From the NCBI GenBank assembly GCA_945897985.1, contig CAMDGN010000006.1:1-38279 (forward strand): a stretch of DNA of 38,279 bases, given 5' to 3'. Made by a program: the position numbers and the translations under genes. The notes under the pieces are model-generated. The model was not told the DNA's origin. It was given only the letters and a program-made list of their open reading frames with translations, and ran no database searches. Within the stretch, counting starts at the first letter, position 1. The number at the start of each line of letters is the position of its first letter. This document shows, piece after piece, positions 1-7,380 of the stretch. Source of the stretch: a candidate division WWE3 bacterium. Its GTDB lineage: Bacteria; Patescibacteriota; WWE3; UBA101185; UBA10185.

Positions 1-1020
1 TTTGGTTGGATCTTTTGAGAATTCCTTAATTAAGGAAATTAATTCTTTGGATTTTTGTTTATTTTCGTCCGAAGCAAGAAGATCAGTGTATCCTTCTTCG
101 AAACCTTTGTTTTTAGATATTTTTGTAAATTCATTTTCGGCCATAAGTGCTGCAAGTTCATCAGCTCTTTGATCGGATCTTTTTCTAAATTCATTTCTAT
201 CGTTGGCAAATACTTCCTCGGCAGGTAAACCTTTGATAGTATCTAGCATTCTGAATTTTTCGTAATTTTTATTATATGAGAATTTTATTTTCCCCCATTG
301 TTGTTTGAACCAGTTTCCAGTTAAAGCTGCTTCTTGGGCCATATCTTCCGCTGTTCTCTGTCTTTCTCTAATGAATTCTTTTCTCTCTTGTTCAGTGAGT
401 TGGCCGATTGCTATATCAAAATTAATATCCTCGATTTTTGCATCTGGGATCTCTTTTGTTTTTTCTTTCCCCTCAGTATCTTCTGGGGTTTCTACGATTG
501 GGGCAACAGGTTTAGGTTTTTCAATTGCTTTAGGTATGGTCGGTATTGGTGTAGTTTCTGTAACTGGTTGCTTTTCGGCTGAGGTTTCCTTGGCTTTTGG
601 ATCTCGGTAGGCAGATGCTGCATAATTAAAATCATCACGGTTGGATCCCTTCGGGTCAAGCTGGTTCATTGGGTTTTGAGTAGTTGCAGTTTTATCCAAA
701 ATCGATCGGTTATATTTTCCTAATAGCTGAACTGGTTCAGGGCTATCTTGGGTTGGAGCTTTTTCATTTGTTTCGCCATAAGCAAAAGCTACTCTATTGA
801 ACTCTACTCTATTTTTCGCGTTACTATCTAAAACATTTGGGTTATCTGGTTTGGATTCAGGTTTTGTTGCAGGTCTGTAACCAAAGCTATTATATGAATC
901 ATCCGAAGTTGTTGGTGAGGAAGTACTCGGGCTTGTTCCCGGTTTATTATTAAAGGGCTGTTTATTTCTTGGAGCTCTACCACCATCTTTGGCAGAAGGT
1001 GAAGGTGTAATTGATTCCAT
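1..1020 (-). CDS. Large disordered/helical hypothetical protein, 3' end cut by window edge
   Basis: I do not recognise this protein. It reads open for 340 codons from an ATG at 1018-1020 to the window edge, so the C terminus is missing. Residues 1-195 are rich in Pro, Ser, Thr, Lys and Asn and look disordered. They hold two imperfect copies of one motif, N-x-L-D-(5-6 residues)-N-R-x-(D/E)-F-N-x3-A-x-A-Y, at about 62-81 and 119-138. Residues 205-340 are strongly charged and predicted helical (for example LTEQERKEFIRERQR). There is no signal peptide or membrane segment in the visible part, so it is probably cytoplasmic. It lies 41 nt downstream of the IMPDH/GMPR gene, with its own promoter-like sequence in the gap. 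The reading frame is well supported by its length and by the promoter; the function is unknown. Confidence 0.8.
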   Translation of the reverse strand, partial: MESITPSPSAKDGGRAPRNKQPFNNKPGTSPSTSSPTTSDDSYNSFGYRPATKPESKPDNPNVLDSNAKNRVEFNRVAFAYGETNEKAPTQDSPEPVQLLGKYNRSILDKTATTQNPMNQLDPKGSNRDDFNYAASAYRDPKAKETSAEKQPVTETTPIPTIPKAIEKPKPVAPIVETPEDTEGKEKTKEIPDAKIEDINFDIAIGQLTEQERKEFIRERQRTAEDMAQEAALTGNWFKQQWGKIKFSYNKNYEKFRMLDTIKGLPAEEVFANDRNEFRKRSDQRADELAALMAENEFTKISKNKGFEEGYTDLLASDENKQKSKELISLIKEFSKDPTK

Positions 1021-1028
1021 TAAGACTC

Positions 1029-1057
1029 ATTCTGGCTGGATTATTGAGCAAAGTCAA
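1029..1057 (-). promoter_or_regulatory. Promoter for the left-edge hypothetical gene
   Basis: On the minus strand, TTGACT (1052-1057), a 17-nt spacer and CAGAAT (1029-1034) resemble a sigma70 promoter. The -10 ends 8 nt before the ATG, leaving room for a leader of at most one or two nucleotides. No Shine-Dalgarno is present. Confidence 0.5.
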
Positions 1058-1061
1058 GTTA

Positions 1062-2105
1062 CTAGATTTGATAGAGGTCGTGAGATTCTGATTCTCTCAT
1101 ACCCGCTGTTGAGATTGCAACAAACTTGGCATTTTTTTGTAATTCTGAGATGTTAAATCCTCCAGAGTAAGAGATTCCTGAAGAGATTCCGGCTTTTAGT
1201 TTTTCTATTAAATCTTCCAAACTTCCTTTGTATAAAACAGCGCCACTCACTCCCTCAATATGTTTAAGGTAGTTTTTATCATTCTTTATATTTTCTAGAT
1301 GTTTTTCTTTTTGTTCAGCGGATGTTGATCCAAAATATTTTTTGAATTTTTTACCGTTTGATTCAACAATTTCTCCTGGAGTTTCATCAGTTCCCGCTAA
1401 CATATTTCCAAGCATAACAGCTGAGGCTCCAGCAGCTAAAGCTTTGACAATATCTCCTGAGTTTTTTATTCCTCCATCAGCAATAATCGTTTTATTAAAC
1501 TCTTTTGCAGCTCTTGAAGCTTCAAGTATCGCGGTAAGTTGTGGTACACCGTGTCCGGTTTCGATCCTAGTTGTACAAATTGATCCAGGACCAACACCAA
1601 CTTTTACCACATCAGCCCCCATTTCAAATAAATCTTTGGCTGCTTCGTAGGTGGCAACATTACCAGCAATTAAGGTTGTGTTAGGAAAATTTTGTTTGAT
1701 TTCTTTGGTGACCTCGAGCACTCTTTCCATGTGACCATGAGCTACATCTATAACTAAGCAATCAACCCTATTTTCAACTAGAGCCCTCGCTCTTTCAAGA
1801 TAGTCCCCTTTTATTCCAATTGAAGCTCCAACCTTAACATTTTCTTTTTTAATTTCTTTTAGCATTTCAATTTGAATATCAGATGTATTAAATCTAGGTA
1901 AGATAGAGATTCCGCCCAGCTTAGCCAAAGCTAAAGCCATTTTAATTCCGGTGACTGAATCCATGTTGGCCGAACAAATTGGTAGATCTAAAGATAAATT
2001 TTCGGATAGCTTAGACTGAAGTGAAACTTCACTTCTAGATTTAACTTTTGATTTCTGTGGGGTTAGCAGAACATCGTCATAAGAATATGTAATATCAAAT
2101 GGCAC
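1062..2105 (-). CDS. IMP dehydrogenase/GMP reductase family barrel protein without CBS domains
   Basis: A TIM-barrel enzyme of purine nucleotide interconversion. The active-site loop GVGPGSICTTR carries the family's catalytic Cys at residue 177; the early motif SYDDVLLTPQKS, the Asp-Gly-Gly phosphate motif (IIADGGIKNSGD) and the late HIEGVSGAVLYKG segment are all visible. At 347 residues it is the length of a GMP reductase, and the tandem CBS insert of most IMPDHs (about 485 residues) is absent. The Arg-Tyr pair of the IMPDH mobile flap is not seen: the segment before HIEG reads KNDKNYLK. It may therefore be a GMP reductase-like enzyme or a minimal IMPDH; the sequence alone does not decide. 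The start is GTG, 18 nt after rnhB, with TAAAGT ending 7 nt upstream. Confidence 0.88.
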   Translation of the reverse strand: MPFDITYSYDDVLLTPQKSKVKSRSEVSLQSKLSENLSLDLPICSANMDSVTGIKMALALAKLGGISILPRFNTSDIQIEMLKEIKKENVKVGASIGIKGDYLERARALVENRVDCLVIDVAHGHMERVLEVTKEIKQNFPNTTLIAGNVATYEAAKDLFEMGADVVKVGVGPGSICTTRIETGHGVPQLTAILEASRAAKEFNKTIIADGGIKNSGDIVKALAAGASAVMLGNMLAGTDETPGEIVESNGKKFKKYFGSTSAEQKEKHLENIKNDKNYLKHIEGVSGAVLYKGSLEDLIEKLKAGISSGISYSGGFNISELQKNAKFVAISTAGMRESESHDLYQI

Positions 2106-2123
2106 GAGTATTACTTTAACTAT

Positions 2124-2804
2124 TTAAAAATTATTTGTCAATAAAGATAATCTAGTCATGGATTTAATTGGTTCGAACGATTTTCTGTGAATACTAGAAA
2201 AGCCGCACCTTTTGATTGTTTCAATATGGGCGGCGGTTCCATACCCTTTGTGTGAATCAAAGCCGTAAATTTTAAATTCATCCTGCTCCCCTACTTTTTT
2301 CATAAGTTCGTCTCTATAAAATTTCGCAATAATCGAGGCAGATGCTATTGCAAGCGAGGTGTTATCCCCTTTTATTAGACTTGATTGTTTGTGAGAGTCT
2401 ATCTCTTTGATTCTAAAAGCGTCGATTAAAACAAAATCAATTCTTTTAGCATAGGCGTACATGTAATTTTTTAAAAAAGAATTATTTGTAACTTTGGAGA
2501 TTCCCATACTATCAATATCGTTATTTGAGGCTTCGTCTACTGCGTAAAAATACGCAATTTCTTTGATGAAAGCTGACAATTCTTCTCTTTTTTTCTCAGA
2601 AAGTTTTTTTGAGTCTTTGATTTGGTTAATTCTTTTTAATATTTCTGGATTTTTTGATAACTCAACTAGATTTTCAATATCGTAAACCACAATTGCAGTA
2701 ACTAATGGACCAGCTAAACATCCTCTTCCCACCTCGTCGATTCCCCCAATGAATCTATGGTTTTGATTTTTATAAATATTGATTTCAAAATCCATTAAGC
2801 TCAT
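2124..2804 (-). CDS. rnhB: Ribonuclease HII
   Basis: Cleaves the RNA strand of RNA-DNA hybrids and removes misincorporated ribonucleotides from DNA in the cytoplasm. The type 2 RNase H signature GGIDEVGRG lies at residues 20-28 with the metal-binding Asp23 and Glu24, followed by DSKKLSEKKR, an Asp in VLIDAFRI, and the SIIAKFYRDELM helix; the C-terminal SHKGYGTAAH segment is also typical. At 226 residues it is slightly longer than the usual 200-215. The ATG at 2804 overlaps the 3' end of the DHH gene by 20 nt; an ATG three codons later would reduce this to 11 nt. It is part of the gyrA-DHH-rnhB run, so translational coupling is likely. The family assignment is secure. Confidence 0.95.
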   Translation of the reverse strand: MSLMDFEINIYKNQNHRFIGGIDEVGRGCLAGPLVTAIVVYDIENLVELSKNPEILKRINQIKDSKKLSEKKREELSAFIKEIAYFYAVDEASNNDIDSMGISKVTNNSFLKNYMYAYAKRIDFVLIDAFRIKEIDSHKQSSLIKGDNTSLAIASASIIAKFYRDELMKKVGEQDEFKIYGFDSHKGYGTAAHIETIKRCGFSSIHRKSFEPIKSMTRLSLLTNNF

Positions 2805-3816
2805 GAATGCAGGTTAGAACCAAATTAATAGCTGTACTTATATTTTCAGATTCAACTTGAGCCCCTGCCGCCAGTAAATGTCCTCCCCCGCCTAGTTTGA
2901 TAGCCATATCTCTAACAGGAAAATTCCACCCAGCACAAGATCTGAAACTGATATTAAATAAATTCGGATTTAACAAATCTTGGGTAACCGAAAAGACAAA
3001 TTTTGTTTTTTCAATATTTCTAATTAAGTTGGCTCCGTTAGTTGTTTCTGAAAAAGTATGACTCACTCCGGATTCTTCTCTTTCATTGCTTGTCATAGAT
3101 GTGTATGCAAAATCATTTTTATAAACTAGATTATTTAGATATATTTTTTGTAAGTTGTATTCCTCAAGTGGTTTGTGGGATTCTAAGCTATCTATAATTT
3201 TAAAATACTCTTCATTACCAAAGATGCTGCAATAATCTTGAATAATTTGCAGTGATTGAATAAATTTATGATCCTTATGCTTAAAAAACCCTGAATCCCC
3301 CAACATTCCGATGATAATAAATTCGAAATTCCCTTTTTTAATTTCGATGTTTGCAGATTTTAAAATTTCATAAACTATTGATGAGGCCGATAGGTTTGAT
3401 GTATCAACGTAATTTAGACCTTTTGACTCAAGATTGCTCATATGGTGGTCTACAACCGCTACGGAAATGAAATCTGGCAATTTGAAGTCTTTAATGTTTG
3501 TTGTTCTGGAGAATTCAGGAAAATCAATAAATATGAGTAAATCCCCTACCCTATAATCAAATTCAGCTGGATCCACGACCTGTAGTTTATCTCCAAGAAT
3601 TTCTTTTATCTTTAAATAGATATTTGCAGAAGGTTCGTCTTTGGTTAGAATTTTTAATTCAGCCTTTGGATTATATTTTTCAATAAAATTTATAAATCCT
3701 AAATTAGAACCAATTGAGTCTAGATCTGGGGATTTATGAAAAAATTGGATAACCCTTGAAGCTTTAGAAGTTTGTTCTGCCAAATTTGTAACAAATTCAG
3801 GCAGATTCTGGTTCAT
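2785..3816 (-). CDS. DHH/DHHA1 phosphoesterase, NrnA-like (nanoRNase/pAp phosphatase)
   Basis: A metal-dependent phosphoesterase of the DHH family; NrnA-type members degrade RNA dinucleotides and short oligoribonucleotides and can hydrolyse pAp. The family motifs are in order: HKSPDLDSIGS (His27, Asp31, Asp33), FIDFPEFSR, VVDHHMSN with the DHH triad at 123-125, GMLGDSGFF, and a C-terminal DHHA1 domain with GGGGHLLAAGA. The length of 343 residues fits NrnA (about 310-340). The ATG overlaps the gyrA stop by one base (TAATG), which implies coupled translation. It could instead act on a cyclic-dinucleotide breakdown product; the sequence does not separate these substrates. There is no membrane segment, so it is cytoplasmic. 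Confidence 0.88.
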   Translation of the reverse strand: MNQNLPEFVTNLAEQTSKASRVIQFFHKSPDLDSIGSNLGFINFIEKYNPKAELKILTKDEPSANIYLKIKEILGDKLQVVDPAEFDYRVGDLLIFIDFPEFSRTTNIKDFKLPDFISVAVVDHHMSNLESKGLNYVDTSNLSASSIVYEILKSANIEIKKGNFEFIIIGMLGDSGFFKHKDHKFIQSLQIIQDYCSIFGNEEYFKIIDSLESHKPLEEYNLQKIYLNNLVYKNDFAYTSMTSNEREESGVSHTFSETTNGANLIRNIEKTKFVFSVTQDLLNPNLFNISFRSCAGWNFPVRDMAIKLGGGGHLLAAGAQVESENISTAINLVLTCIHELNGF

Positions 3817-6422
3817 TATTCTGAGTCTTCAGCAGCGTTTAAGATATCAACTAAATCTTCGGAAGCGTCCATAAATGCAGCTCCTACAAGGTGATCTCCA
3901 GAGTCAAGTTTAATAAGTCTGACACCGATTGTAGATCTTCCCATTTCAGGAATTGATTTTGCTGCAAGTCTAATAACCTTACCTGATTTAGAAGCAAGCA
4001 AGACATCATTTGAATAATCTTTAGCTACAACTCTAGTCGCAACTACATTCCCAGTTTTATCAGATACTTTATAAGTAATAATTCCTGAGCCGCCTCTAGT
4101 TTGAGTTTTATATTCATCTAGAGGTGTCTTTTTTCCATAACCTAGCTCGGTAACAACTACCAGTGATGCGTCAGCTTGCGATTTTGCAATAACATCCATA
4201 GCAATTAATTTGTGTGATTTAAGAAGCTTTACCCCTCCAACTCCAGATGCGGATCTTCCCATTGGTCTTACGTCGTCTTCTGAGAATCTAATTGATTGCC
4301 CTTTGTCTGATACTAAAATGATATCGTCGTCCCCGCAGGTAAGTTTGGCAGCAATTAGAGTGTCTCCATCGGTTAGGTTAATAGCAATAATTCCGTTATT
4401 TCTAATATTAGCGAACTCTGTAATTGAAGTTTTCTTAACCTTACCTTGTGTTGTTCCAAGTACAACATAGCAGCTTTTGTCATCGAATATATCGTTTGAA
4501 GCTGTAATAAACTCTTCAACTTTCTCGTCTTGTGAAATGTTTAAGAAATTAACTATTGCTGTTCCTTTAGCTATTCTTGAGGATTCAGGGATATCCCAAA
4601 CTTTCAATTTGTAAACTTTACCTTTAGTTGTAAAGAACATTGCAAAGTCGTGGGTTGAGCAAACTCTGATTTGATCAATATTATCTTCTTCTCTTAAAGT
4701 TTGTCCTGAAACTCCTTTTCCTCCTCTACCCTGCTTTCTGTATGAATCTGGCTTTAGTCTCTTGATGTATCCATTTTCAGAGATTGAGATGATGCAAGGC
4801 TCATTAACCACTAAATCTTCATCTGTTAATTCCCCAAGTTTTCCTTTAACGACTTTAGTTCTTCTATCATCTTTATACTTATTTTTGATTTCAAGATTTT
4901 CTCTTTTTACTTCATCAAGGATTCTCTTAGGTGAAGCTAGAAGATCCCTACAATCTTTGATAATTGCTTGGATTTGATTTAACTCTTCCTCAATCTTATA
5001 TCTTTCAAGCGCAGAAAGTTTTCTTAATTGTAGGTCTAAAATAGCTTGAGCTTGTAAATCTGAAAATTCAAATCTTTTAATAAGGCCAGATCTAGCCTCA
5101 TCAGTATCTTTAGCTCCTCTAATGATTTTAATTACCTCATCAATGAAATCAACAGCAATTTTAAGTCCCATTAAGAGATGTTCTCTATCTAAAGCTTTTC
5201 TTAAAATGTATTGAGTTCTTTTTATAACAACAAGTTGTCTATGTTTTACAAATTCTTCAAGAATTGCTTTAAGTCCCATAACTTTTGGCTCGTTATGAAC
5301 TAGCATGACCATATTAGCGTTAAATGCGGTTTGAAGTTGTGTATATTTATATAGTTGGTTTTGGATTTTTTGAGCCATGGCGTCTTTTTTGAGCTCAATC
5401 ACAATTCTAATTCCGAGTTTATTAGTTTCATCTCTAAGATCTGAGATTCCAATGATTTTTTTATCTTTAACACAGTCGGCGATTTTTTCAATTAAGGTTG
5501 ATTTGTTGACTTGGTATGGAATTTCAGTGACGATAATTGAGGTTTTACCTTTTTTATCATCCTCAACTGTCATTTTAGCCCTAGCTACAACTCTACCCTT
5601 TCCTACAGCATAGATCTGCATTATATCTTTTTGATCGTAGATAATTCCGCCAGTTGGAAAGTCGGGACCTTTAACGTGTTTTACAAGATCCTCGATAGTT
5701 GCATGGGAGGTGAATACTGGTTTGGACACCTGTTCCAAGTCGGTTTTCTCTGGAGGAGTTCCAATTTCGTCTGCTTTTTCGATAAGCTCGTTAATTCCAT
5801 CACAAACTTCGGCTAGGTTATGAGGAGGTATGTTTGTTGCCATACCTACAGCAATACCTACAGCTCCGTTTAATAGGATATTAGGGATAGCTGATGGTAG
5901 GAATGTGGGTTCTTCGTTTTGAAGGTCGTTGATTTCGAATTTAACAGTATCTTTGTCGATATCTCGAAGTAGCTCTTCAGCAATCTTTGACATCTTGGAT
6001 TCGGTGTACCTCATCGCCGCAGCCCCGTCTCCGTCTACGTTACCGAAATTTCCTTGTCCAAGAATTAATGGATATCTTAATGAGAAGTCTTGAGCCATTC
6101 TGACTAAGGCTTCATAAACTGACATGTCTCCGTGTGGGTGATAGGATTTTAGAACCTCTCCGACAACAGCGGCACATTTAGAAAATCTTGCGTCAGGAGT
6201 CATGCCTTGTTCCTTCATCGCGTAGATGATTCTTCTTTGAACTGGTTTTAAACCATCTCTAATATCAGGAAGAGATCTTGAAACGATAACTGACATGGCA
6301 TAGTCAAGAAAGGCTCGTTCCATTTCGTTAGAAATCTCTGCTGGCTCAACGCCTCCCGCTTCAATTTCTAAAGATTCGAATTCTTCATTGTTTTCTAGAT
6401 TTTGGTTTAATTGATCATCCAT
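3816..6422 (-). CDS. gyrA: DNA gyrase subunit A
   Basis: The breakage-reunion subunit of gyrase, which introduces negative supercoils with GyrB. The catalytic Tyr is residue 139 in AAMRYTE, and the winged-helix region [11 protein letters not shown] and coiled-coil tower are present. The C-terminal beta-pinwheel carries the GyrA box QGRGGKG at 564-570 (a second QTRGGSG blade follows), which marks GyrA rather than ParC. At 868 residues it is full length, with about 17 extra acidic residues at the N terminus and an acidic C-terminal tail. In the quinolone region the sequence is [11 protein letters not shown]: the usual Ser83 (E. coli numbering) is Met and Asp87 is Glu. It heads a tightly coupled run with the DHH gene and rnhB and lies 42 nt after ppa. 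A TTGAAC plus ATAAAA/TAAAAG promoter abuts the ATG and no Shine-Dalgarno is visible. Confidence 0.98.
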   Translation of the reverse strand: MDDQLNQNLENNEEFESLEIEAGGVEPAEISNEMERAFLDYAMSVIVSRSLPDIRDGLKPVQRRIIYAMKEQGMTPDARFSKCAAVVGEVLKSYHPHGDMSVYEALVRMAQDFSLRYPLILGQGNFGNVDGDGAAAMRYTESKMSKIAEELLRDIDKDTVKFEINDLQNEEPTFLPSAIPNILLNGAVGIAVGMATNIPPHNLAEVCDGINELIEKADEIGTPPEKTDLEQVSKPVFTSHATIEDLVKHVKGPDFPTGGIIYDQKDIMQIYAVGKGRVVARAKMTVEDDKKGKTSIIVTEIPYQVNKSTLIEKIADCVKDKKIIGISDLRDETNKLGIRIVIELKKDAMAQKIQNQLYKYTQLQTAFNANMVMLVHNEPKVMGLKAILEEFVKHRQLVVIKRTQYILRKALDREHLLMGLKIAVDFIDEVIKIIRGAKDTDEARSGLIKRFEFSDLQAQAILDLQLRKLSALERYKIEEELNQIQAIIKDCRDLLASPKRILDEVKRENLEIKNKYKDDRRTKVVKGKLGELTDEDLVVNEPCIISISENGYIKRLKPDSYRKQGRGGKGVSGQTLREEDNIDQIRVCSTHDFAMFFTTKGKVYKLKVWDIPESSRIAKGTAIVNFLNISQDEKVEEFITASNDIFDDKSCYVVLGTTQGKVKKTSITEFANIRNNGIIAINLTDGDTLIAAKLTCGDDDIILVSDKGQSIRFSEDDVRPMGRSASGVGGVKLLKSHKLIAMDVIAKSQADASLVVVTELGYGKKTPLDEYKTQTRGGSGIITYKVSDKTGNVVATRVVAKDYSNDVLLASKSGKVIRLAAKSIPEMGRSTIGVRLIKLDSGDHLVGAAFMDASEDLVDILNAAEDSE

Positions 6423-6428
6423 TTTTTG

Positions 6429-6458
6429 CTTTTATTGTTTTTAATTAAGTGCGTTCAA
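6429..6458 (-). promoter_or_regulatory. Promoter-like sequence directly before gyrA
   Basis: On the minus strand, TTGAAC (6453-6458) is followed after 17-18 nt by ATAAAA (6430-6435) or TAAAAG (6429-6434), and then 6-7 nt to the ATG. No Shine-Dalgarno lies between, so a transcript starting here would be leaderless. The -10 is weak; gyrA could also be read from the ppa promoter. Confidence 0.4.
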
Positions 6459-6464
6459 GAGAAT

Positions 6465-7010
6465 TTATTTACTAAATTTTTCTTGGTAAGTTTTGATGGA
6501 TTTTTCGATAAGTTCGTATGCTGCTGCAGCATCTTTGAACTCTCCTACTTTAACAGTGTCTTTACCTGTTTGAGGTATTTTATAAAGTTCCATAAATGAC
6601 TTTAGGTCTTTTCTTTCGTACTCTGTTAAATCGTTAATTGATTTAACATTTTTATATCTTGGGTCTTTGTCGGCTACACAGATAATTTTTGAATCAGCCT
6701 CCCCGTTATCTTCCATTTCCATAACTCCCACTACCCTACCTTTAACTAAAGTTCCAGGTAGTAAGTTACCAGAACAGAAAACTACTGCATCAAGCGGATC
6801 GTTATCCCCTTCGTTCCAAGTTCCTGGAACATCACAGTAAGCAACTGGGTAGAATAAAGGTCCATAAAGAACCCTGTCTAATTCAAGGATTCCGTATTCA
6901 TGATTAAATTCGTATTTAGTGTAATCGCCTTTAGCAATTTCAACAAGAACGTTAATAATTTCGGGAGCTTTATCTTGTTTGATTTTATGAAATAAGTTTG
7001 TTTCGTTCAT
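6465..7010 (-). CDS. ppa: Inorganic pyrophosphatase
   Basis: Hydrolyses pyrophosphate to two phosphates and so pulls nucleic-acid and aminoacyl-tRNA synthesis forward; a soluble family I enzyme. The signature GDNDPLDAV holds the metal-binding Asp69, Asp71 and Asp74, and other family hallmarks are visible: the KYEFNHEYG substrate loop, the LYGPLFYPVAYC strand, and the ADKDPRYKNV segment with further metal-binding acidic residues. At 181 residues it matches bacterial family I proteins (about 170-180). The ATG at 7010 is chosen because TAAAAT ends 6 nt before it with TTGACT 16 nt further upstream; there is no Shine-Dalgarno. It stands first in the gyrA-directed run, 42 nt before gyrA. Confidence 0.97.
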   Translation of the reverse strand: MNETNLFHKIKQDKAPEIINVLVEIAKGDYTKYEFNHEYGILELDRVLYGPLFYPVAYCDVPGTWNEGDNDPLDAVVFCSGNLLPGTLVKGRVVGVMEMEDNGEADSKIICVADKDPRYKNVKSINDLTEYERKDLKSFMELYKIPQTGKDTVKVGEFKDAAAAYELIEKSIKTYQEKFSK

Positions 7011-7016
7011 TGCTAA

Positions 7017-7044
7017 ATTTTACTAAATTAAACTCAATAGTCAA
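7017..7044 (-). promoter_or_regulatory. Leaderless-type promoter of ppa
   Basis: On the minus strand, TTGACT (7039-7044), a 16-nt spacer and TAAAAT (7017-7022) are followed by 6 nt and then the ppa ATG. The predicted transcription start falls on or next to the start codon. Confidence 0.65.
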
Positions 7045-7093
7045 ATGAATTTTTCTATCAAATACCCAATTTTGTTGAAAATCCAACGAATTA

Positions 7094-7137
7094 GGGGCGA
7101 AAAACTAGTGGAATTGCTATTCCATGTTTTTCGCCCC
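7094..7137 (-). terminator. Long hairpin after the 63-residue membrane gene
   Basis: GGGGCGAAAAAC (7094-7105) pairs perfectly with GTTTTTCGCCCC (7126-7137); an inner GGAAT/ATTCC stem closes on a TGCT loop. The hairpin begins 5 nt after the end of the membrane gene. No T-run follows on either strand, so it may act by RNA 3'-end protection or as a weak or factor-assisted terminator. The 132-nt gap 7011-7142 holds only this hairpin and the ppa promoter. Confidence 0.7.
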
Positions 7138-7142
7138 AAGTC

Positions 7143-7334
7143 TTAGGATTCCCGATCCTTCCATTCTCTACTTGATTCCTTTTCAGACTCACTCTTGATC
7201 TTTTTCACCCATCCTCTTGTCCAAAGGTCCAGGATAAATACCCCAAGAAATAGAAGAACTAGCAGAATCGAGATAGTAGCAATTCCAGAAAGCACTAACA
7301 GAAAGAATTGGTTAAGATATTCTCCGTCTGTCAT
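7143..7334 (-). CDS. 63-residue single-span membrane protein, unknown function
   Basis: Not a family I recognise. The protein has a short polar N terminus (MTDGEYLNQF), one long hydrophobic segment at about residues 11-37, and a charged Lys/Glu/Ser-rich tail (WVKKIKSESEKESSREW). By the positive-inside rule the tail should lie in the cytoplasm. The ATG at 7334 is preferred over an upstream in-frame TTG because GGAGGAGGG at 7339-7347 gives one of the strongest ribosome-binding sites in the window. A TATAAT lies at 7368-7373. It is followed by a long hairpin, so it can be expressed as a single-gene unit although it lies downstream of the L,D-transpeptidase gene. Its G+C looks somewhat higher than its neighbours by eye. 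The gene is well supported; its role is unknown. Confidence 0.75.
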   Translation of the reverse strand: MTDGEYLNQFFLLVLSGIATISILLVLLFLGVFILDLWTRGWVKKIKSESEKESSREWKDRES

Positions 7335-7367
7335 ACAACCCTCCTCCTCGAGAATCAATATATAAAA

Positions 7368-7373
7368 ATTATA
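7368..7373 (-). promoter_or_regulatory. -10 box before the 63-residue membrane gene
   Basis: A perfect TATAAT on the minus strand (ATTATA on plus) lies between the L,D-transpeptidase stop and the strong ribosome-binding site of the small membrane gene. I see no convincing -35 box. Confidence 0.4.
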
Positions 7374-7380
7374 CTCCTAA

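Noticed and set aside
305-610. Plus-strand open frame of about 100 codons near the left edge
   Set aside because: It is antisense to the 340-codon minus-strand frame, which has charged helical content and a promoter; the plus frame lacks start signals and has only chance hydrophobic content.
7094-7137. The hairpin before ppa as a riboswitch or ppa leader element
   Set aside because: The ppa promoter lies between the hairpin and the gene, so the hairpin is not in the ppa transcript if the leaderless start is right.
7335-7358. Upstream TTG start for the small membrane protein
   Set aside because: It would place the very strong GGAGGAGGG ribosome-binding site inside the coding region; the ATG at 7334 uses it properly.
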